DNA of 64,000 nucleotides. Origin: Phanerochaete sordida (taxonomy: Eukaryota > Basidiomycota > Agaricomycetes > Polyporales > Phanerochaetaceae). The notes under the pieces are model-generated. The model was not told the DNA's origin. It ran no database searches and saw only the letters and a program-made list of their open reading frames with translations. Positions 58,385 through 64,000 of the stretch are shown here, in pieces (the first letter of the stretch is position 1; each line of letters starts with the position of its first letter). A program made the position numbers and the translations under genes. The stretch is from contig BPQB01000035.1 in NCBI GenBank assembly GCA_019973155.2, forward strand, positions 124,001-188,000, given 5' to 3'.

Positions 58385-60079
58385 CTACGTGAAACAATCA
58401 TCGAGAGCATTCATCTCCCAGTCCTCCGGAGTGTACCAGCTGTCTCCAGGATAAAGCGGGCTTTCCGGTACAACCTCAAGCTCTACGCCGCACTCCGAGA
58501 GCCGCTCCAGAGCGGTAGCGTCGCTCAGGCAATGCCTTACACTCAGCACCCGAGGCCCTGCCTCCAAGGACCTCCGGGCCCGGATAACATCGCCCAGATC
58601 CTGCACCCACTCCTCTTTCGTCACGGCTTCGGACTGAGAAAGGACGTGGACGTCTTTGTTGTCTGGCAACACCGAGGAGTCGTCCGCAAGGGAGACGTTG
58701 CGCAACTGCAGCACTTCTAGTGCGGGCCACAGGACCTGCGCGGGTTCGTCCTGGCTGGGCAGGAGCGCGGCGCGGAGCCCCGGTGCGCCACATTCGTCCA
58801 CGGAGAGGCCGCGCAGCTTCGTCAGGCGGCCCAGCTCCGTGCGCCACACGCCCTCGGTGACGGCATCCATGCCGCCGAATATACTCTCGTCGCTGAGACT
58901 CGACACCGCGAAGAGTTGTTCGACCTCTGTCCAGGAGATACGGCCCAGGAAGCACTCGATGACGCGGTCAGTGACAGGGTAGTTCCTAAATGTGACCTCG
59001 AGCTTGGGAGGGTGGCAGTGCTCGTACTGGAAGCCAGGAGGACCGTGGACCATGTCGATAGGCAGTGCATCCTCCCACGCGCGGATGGTCAAGCCACGGC
59101 GACGAGCGTGGACATATGATCCAAATTGCAAGGTGCGAAAGTTCGAAGGAGGGCCCAAGGCATCCTGTCGCAACGCTCGCTCAATCACGGAGCATGCAAG
59201 GGAGGTAAAGACCATGCGACGATGTCGAGAACTGTATTTGTCACCGATCTCGATGACCAAGGCTGCGGATGGCGGCAATACAATGTGCTGTAAGAAGACC
59301 ATACATCGAGCGGCACTTCCAGAGAAGGCCAAGCTCCGAAGCTGTGGAAGGAATACCACTGGAGCGTACGAGGGAATGTCGCTGATTCGGAGGAAATTTA
59401 CAAAGGCACCGGCAGACGGTAGACCTCCGAATATACTGAGCTTCTGAACACGCGGGGCTACTTTCGCTAGCGTATGGAAGATTTGAGTCCATGTAGCGGT
59501 GCGACAACGCCCGTGTAAGCGAATGCGAACGAGGTTGGCAGAGCATTCCGCAACTAGCTCCAGGGTGGGCAGGTGGTCGAAATCCATCCCGATCTCTTCC
59601 AGTGAATCGAGTGGGTCGGTGAGTCGAATGAAGGGTGGAATATCTCCGTCGCCTAGGTCTAAACTGCGCAGTTGAGGGAAGCTGTGGGCTTGCCACGTAG
59701 GATTTTCAGCCACAGAATGATCGTAGTCGACAGAGAGCTCGCGGATCCGCGAGGCATGCTGAAGAACCAATGAAATTGCTTCGACGGGTGAGCTCGTGTT
59801 CCGGGTAACTCGACAGGTCACCGCGAGAGACCTGGATGCGCTCCGCTCCAGAAATGCTGCGGTACAGTCCTCTTTGTATAGCACGACTCGTGTCCAGAGT
59901 CCGTGGTCCGCTAGGGCAAGGCGCCTCCAGTGCGCGCATACGTGAGTAATTCGGACCCAAGCGTTGTGATTGCGGAGCGGCGACTTTCCGGGGGCTGGGG
60001 AGGTGTGATCGGCATGTAGCAGCCAGCTGTCTCGATAAATCCTAAATATGTAGAGCAGAAGCTCTGCGGGAAGGCGCAT
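58385..60079 (-). CDS. F-box protein 5, lacking the N-terminal coiled coil
   Basis: Intronless, 564 residues from ATG 60077-60079. F-box: MRLPAELLLYIFRIYRDSWL, then RITHVCAHWRRLALADHGLW. Leucine-rich remainder with LTKLRGLSVDECGAPGLRAA and WPALEVLQLRNVSLADDSSV; TAG at 58385-58387. Directly upstream and in the same frame, LER-stop-PLLAAKEQSTATTLP aligns with LEQDLLAAKAELNGAALP of F-box 2, but a TAA (60125-60127) separates it from further upstream frame. So the coiled coil has been cut off by a nonsense codon, and the start has probably moved to the F-box itself. It may still be a working, shorter protein or an early pseudogene. The fragment at 53590-54044 is its close relative. Tail-to-tail with F-box 4. 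Confidence 0.82.
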   Translation of the reverse strand: MRLPAELLLYIFRIYRDSWLLHADHTSPAPGKSPLRNHNAWVRITHVCAHWRRLALADHGLWTRVVLYKEDCTAAFLERSASRSLAVTCRVTRNTSSPVEAISLVLQHASRIRELSVDYDHSVAENPTWQAHSFPQLRSLDLGDGDIPPFIRLTDPLDSLEEIGMDFDHLPTLELVAECSANLVRIRLHGRCRTATWTQIFHTLAKVAPRVQKLSIFGGLPSAGAFVNFLRISDIPSYAPVVFLPQLRSLAFSGSAARCMVFLQHIVLPPSAALVIEIGDKYSSRHRRMVFTSLACSVIERALRQDALGPPSNFRTLQFGSYVHARRRGLTIRAWEDALPIDMVHGPPGFQYEHCHPPKLEVTFRNYPVTDRVIECFLGRISWTEVEQLFAVSSLSDESIFGGMDAVTEGVWRTELGRLTKLRGLSVDECGAPGLRAALLPSQDEPAQVLWPALEVLQLRNVSLADDSSVLPDNKDVHVLSQSEAVTKEEWVQDLGDVIRARRSLEAGPRVLSVRHCLSDATALERLSECGVELEVVPESPLYPGDSWYTPEDWEMNALDDCFT

Positions 60080-60728
60080 GGGCAATGTAGTCGCGGTGGA
60101 CTGCTCTTTGGCCGCGAGGAGCGGTTACCGCTCGAGCGTGATGGTGTTCTGCCAAATTGCTCTGTTTACCGAAAAGCCTGGCGAAATCCAACGTCGTGTT
60201 AAAGCTGCAGCAAAAGCGCGGAGCGTTAGAAGCTGCACACACTGGGTCCAAGGACCATTTCGCTTACATGGTGTCGCCGTCAGCTGGTGGTCGAGGTAGG
60301 AGGAGAATTGACGCGCGCGATGCGGAACGCCCCACCACCCTTCGTAATGGAACGAGAGCGACAAACCAACGTGAGCCGATTGAGACATGTTCTGCAGAAG
60401 GAAACACATCTATTCGAGCGTAGCAGACGTCACCAGTACAAAAATACTCGTTACAAATTTAAGGGTGCAACTGGCGCAAGGATCGGGCGAGAGCGAACGA
60501 AAGCATGCAAATCATTTCGGCGATTTGGTGCAATAGCCACAACGCAGCCTCTTCCCGAGATGCTTGTCGTTATGCTTGATGATAGTGCTCATATTAATAT
60601 CGAGGTGCCGGAGGGCTTGACGTGCATCGCCGAAGGATAGTCGAGGAATCTGGTCGCTGCCAGAGCGAAAGGGTAGGGGTCTGGATTTGGTTATGAGCTG
60701 TAGAGTCCGCACCGACACGCAGGAGAAC
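60080..60728. other. intergenic region upstream of F-box 5
   Basis: 649 bp. Contains the interrupted N-terminal homology of F-box 5 at 60080-60150. The rest shows no coding signal. Confidence 0.5.
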
Positions 60729-61553
60729 CTACACCACCGGCCGCTGCTTCTGGCGAGCAGCAAATCGCTTGTCGCCACAGAAATGGTCTATGCGAAGCTG
60801 GGAGCTAGCTCTCTTGGCAGGGGCCTTGATCTTCGTGAGATCGATGAAGGGGATGTCTACGACCTTGTCTAGAGACTCTTCGCCAACTAGAGTGATGCCA
60901 GAAGGACCTTCATCGAAAGAGGTCGACTGCAGATATTCATCTGACGGTCCTATGTCTACTGTCGTCTGCGATCGTTCCTCGACCTTGAGAGCCTTGGTCG
61001 TGCGAACCGACGGTACCCTTTCCTCGAAGTCGTAGCCGCAGTCTAGATGGATGGATTATTATAATTGAGAGAAAGAGCCAAGAAAACGTACCGTTCAGAA
61101 CGTATGGAGCGATAGGCACAGGAAATCTCGCGAAGGCTGCATTTGACACCCATCTCCAGTGGAAGACCTGAGTCCTGCTTTAGGATACAACATGCTGTGT
61201 ACAGCGACAGGCCCACCACTGTGTTCCTATCGATCCAGCTTGGCATGATTCATGAGCATATATGCGAGTAGAACGACTGATAACGCACCTGGCATAGCAA
61301 GCGTCGGTCCTCCCGTCGCAGAAATAGAAGTCAGCCCCATGGGCATCGCCGTCCGCCAAGGTCCCGCCGCACTTGACTAACGACAGAGGACACGTTTTGA
61401 GAAGGCTAGTTGTCGCTCGTCCGGGATGACGTACCCCAAGCGGTCCGCACGATACCTGGCACAGAAGGGCTGAAGCAGGCTGCCGACTTTGAGTCCCGTG
61501 AGCAGCCCGCGCGGGATGACGGTACCTTTTCCAGTAAAAAGCACAGGAAGCAT
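60729..61553 (-). CDS. putative spliced gene, product not recognised
   Basis: The last exon (about 60729-61050) is protein-like and acidic: CGYDFEERVPSVRTTKALKV, SDEYLQSTSFDEGPSGITLV, GEESLDKVVDIPFIDLTKIK, then a basic end AARQKQRPVV with TAG at 60729-60731. A 49 bp GT-AG intron joins it in phase to RFPVPIAPYVLND. From an ATG at 61551-61553, six short exons separated by five GT-AG introns of about 42-58 bp can be chained in one frame, but the same introns also leave a second frame open (ADFYFCDGRTDACYA), so the true frame of the first exons is unresolved. I recognise no domain. Divergent from the coiled-coil gene at 62044. It may be regulatory or structural; no function is proposed. Confidence 0.4.
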
Positions 61554-62043
61554 CGAGATTACTTTTTGCAGGCGAGCTTGACAAGCGAGATGAGACGGCA
61601 GGAGAGCGAGACAGTCAGAGCCGAGGTAGAATGTCCAGAAGACACAAGCCACGTTCCAAACACGAGCTGGACGAGAGACAGCAGCAAGATAGTCGGGAGA
61701 AGCAGTTCGGAGCGCAGCACGCAGTGTGTACTGGCAGTCGCCGTCGCCGTCGCAGAGTTCGCCAGGGTAAGCTCGGAATGCAGCGTGCAGATGGTGGTTG
61801 AAAGCAGGGAGCGCGATGCCCCAAGCGCCAAACTCGGCCTCTGCTTCAACCACCACCGCGTCTTCGCAGTCTGCTATCTTCAGCAATATGGAAGACACAG
61901 CAAGGCCAGAGATGTCCCGTACGGACTCCAACGGTACTGCGCCACGAGTGGAGAACAGCGAGAAAGCGAAAGTACCTACGGTGCGGAACACTCGAGCTGG
62001 AAGTGTAAAGACCGCTTGACCTGTGTCGTTCCAGGCACCTGCC
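61554..62043. other. divergent promoter region
   Basis: 490 bp between the unrecognised gene and the coiled-coil gene. A 239-codon plus-strand frame (61410-62126) and a 230-codon minus frame (61377-62066) overlap here; neither has a domain and they exclude each other. Confidence 0.4.
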
Positions 62044-62580
62044 ATGCCGAGAACTACGCGATACAAGGAAAAGTGAGAGAAATTTATTTCCGTCAGATAA
62101 ATGTTGACATCTTGCCAGGTTTCTGACCATGAAGGAGAGGTACGAAGTGGTCACTGCGGTAGGTGGCACTTACGCCACGCGCCCTCGGGGAGACCTGTTC
62201 TAAATCACATCCTTTTCAGGCGCACGAGAAGTATGAGCGAGAACTTGCGTCTGCAAACGAGAAGATCAAGCGGCTGCAAGACGAGTGCAAGTGCGTATTC
62301 AGCAAATCTCTATTTAGCATTTTGACTGATGTCTCCACTCAGTCTCCTCTTGGATGCAGTGGATATCGCTGTGCCGGGGCAACCATCGCTACTCCAGTAC
62401 CTAGCGCAGGACCCTGTACCACCACACTACATGACGCTGAGTGGTCCCCAATATGAACTCCCTGCAGTTCAGCCGCTGCCGCCACCGGCGGACGTCCTGC
62501 CGCCGCAACCGCCCAGTAGGACACACTCCCAAAACTCTGGATCCGTCCCTCAGACGAATGGGACTAACGGACATGTATGA
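62044..62580 (+). CDS. small coiled-coil protein resembling INO80 complex subunit F domain
   Basis: Four exons, all in phase: 62044-62072, 62119-62158, 62220-62290 and 62343-62580; 125 residues. It reads MPRTTRYKEKFLTMKERYEV, VTAAHEKYERELASANEKIK, RLQDECNLLLDAVDIAVPGQ, then a Pro/Gln-rich tail ending SGSVPQTNGTNGHV and TGA. The pattern Y-x-x-x-K-x-[RK]-Y...YE-x-[ED]-L-x-x-A-x-x-[KR]-[IV]-[KR]-x-L-x-x-[ED]-N-x-LLDA resembles the short coiled coil annotated as INO80 subunit F in basidiomycetes, which would make it a nuclear chromatin-remodeller accessory subunit. That assignment is from memory of the pattern; the gene structure itself is well supported because every junction keeps frame and the coiled coil runs across three introns. 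Confidence 0.7.
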
Positions 62581-64000
62581 GTAAGTCCGGGGGCCTCATT
62601 GCACTTCTTAGACTAATGCATCGACCCAGGATATTCTGGCATTTCGGACATATACCCTCTATTGTATTATACGACCCTGCGCTAGTATCAAATTTGTATG
62701 TAATCCAACAGAGGCCGCACCATGCATGGTCTACGAACCTGACTATGGTGAGAAGGGATCGCCATCCTGAGGACCAGGTGCGCTACATCGTACCTCATGC
62801 CCCGTATATTACGCCTTATGCTGCAGCGAAGATCCTCACCCCGAAGCTTGTAACCTATCTCTCATTACCCCTGAGCCATAGACCCTGTTCAATGGCGAAC
62901 ATGAGGACTCGCTGGATCCTCGCGCTCGCCCTGTGGCAGCGGCTAAGAGAAGGCAGTACTAAAGCGGCAAGTGCTGTGGTTGGGCTACCAGGCGAAGTCC
63001 AGCCCGGATAAACCATCTTCTTTCACCTCAATACCCGCGGAATAGCTCATATTGCTTGCGGTCGATGCCAACACGGACCAGATGCGACGTATATGCCCGA
63101 CCTGCCAGGGTACGCCGCTGTCACCGCCGCAGCCACGGCTGGCTCGGGCGCAGGCGATAATTAATGTCTAGATGCTCCGTCGCCGCTCCCGCGACGGTGG
63201 GCACGGCATCATAGAGAACGTGTTGCGACACATGTGCACGTAGCCGGTGCGTATCGCAGCCCGGCGCAGGCCTGGCCCCGGGCTGCGTCCGCGTGCGCGC
63301 GAGGAGCGCATGCTCGTGGATGCGGGGACCAGGTGCATTATGAAGAGGAGGCTTCTAGCGACGAAGCGTGCCCTGTGCGCGCACACGGCGCGGCATCAGC
63401 GCAGATCCACAGGCCTCTATCAGGGCTCTATGCAGCACAGTGAACGTTCCAGTGGGAAGGAGCCTCGGCCATCCGAACTCTATCCTATCCCGGTGTGAAT
63501 ATCATGGGCTGCGCTGTTGAGTTGCTGACATGCAGGCGGGAGGCTCGCGGCGCAATGGCATCATATTAGACGTTGGTGGAGAGTTCACGAGACCTGCTCG
63601 GGCGTGTTTGTGGGTTCGTTGGACGTGGAGGGGCCGCAAGGTTCGCGCGACGAGCGTATCCGCTTGTGCTGATGCATAAGCTCATAGGAAATAGGAACTC
63701 TGGTGACACCACTGGCGATAGCGACCGTATGCTGAGCGGGCATAATTTCATAGAGAAGCCAGCAAACGGCGTGACTCGTTTGATTTTCTAAACTATTTAC
63801 AGGAAGATTTACTGAGCGGGGCCGCCGAGAAACCCGGCAACGCGTGCTGATACAGATGGACGGGTTGGGTATCGGCCTACAACATGACAGTAACCCTTTG
63901 TTTCAACGACACTATACATCTATGTGGCTTTAGACAACGAGACAGACGAACGAGACCCAACCCTAGAAAGCCGGAGCAGTATATGAGCAACTGTGCCGCT
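62581..64000. other. region without recognised genes
   Basis: 1.4 kb to the window edge. A 145-codon plus frame (62577-63011) starts by overlapping the previous stop and has no domain. A gene running out of the window cannot be excluded. Confidence 0.4.

Noticed and set aside
56468..58720. Plus-strand open frame of 750 codons overlapping F-box 4 and running into F-box 5
   Set aside because: Arg/Pro/His-rich, no domain, overlaps a clear F-box gene in another frame; an effect of high GC at third positions.
61410..62126. Plus-strand frame of 238 codons
   Set aside because: It runs into the 5' exon of the coiled-coil gene in another frame and overlaps the opposite-strand gene model; no domain.

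Overview
The window is nuclear DNA of a GC-rich filamentous basidiomycete, most likely an Agaricomycete (Polyporales-like). Evidence: almost every gene is split by 42-60 bp GT-AG introns; the families DUF6533, DUF6534, DUF6535, FunK1 kinase and the coiled-coil/F-box expansion are typical of mushroom-forming fungi; there is no operon structure, Shine-Dalgarno or phage signature. Assignments rest on reading exons by eye, so exact splice sites are approximate unless stated.

Layout. 0-5.5 kb: a DUF6533 membrane protein (-) and a DHA1-type MFS exporter (+). 5.9-12.8 kb: two tandem PHO84-type H+/phosphate symporters (-). 14.2-19.1 kb: a large BRPF/Nto1-like chromatin reader (EPL1-like segment, PHD, extended PHD, bromodomain, long acidic linker, PWWP). 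19.4-23.8 kb: an isoprenylcysteine methyltransferase-like protein (+) tail-to-tail with a DUF6535 membrane protein (-). 23.8-29.4 kb: transposon-rich and gene-poor; it holds a 663 bp terminal-inverted-repeat element with a nested second inverted pair, and the 3' part of a LINE with an intact RNase H domain carrying a 39-bp minisatellite. 29.8-30.7 kb: an NAD(P)-binding (NmrA/YMR090W-like) protein. 30.7-38.4 kb: sparse, with a degenerate ICMT-like paralogue and a short FunK1 protein lacking HRD. 38.4-43.1 kb: two tandem DUF6534 membrane proteins. 43.5-60.1 kb: a cluster of five F-box genes plus one F-box pseudogene fragment, interleaved with two housekeeping genes, dynamin DNM1 and mitochondrial ATP synthase subunit b (ATP4). 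60.7-62.6 kb: an unrecognised spliced gene (-) divergent from a small coiled-coil gene (+) resembling the INO80 subunit F domain. 62.6-64 kb: nothing recognised.

The genes do not form one pathway. The theme is local duplication (PHO84 x2, ICMT-like x2, DUF6534 x2, F-box x5+1) with decay of some copies (catalytic-residue loss, nonsense mutation, frameshift) beside conserved single-copy housekeeping genes. I found no tRNA, rRNA or CRISPR, and no obvious new multi-gene system. The most unusual points are the F-box birth-and-death cluster, the pseudo-enzyme paralogues and the nested inverted-repeat element.
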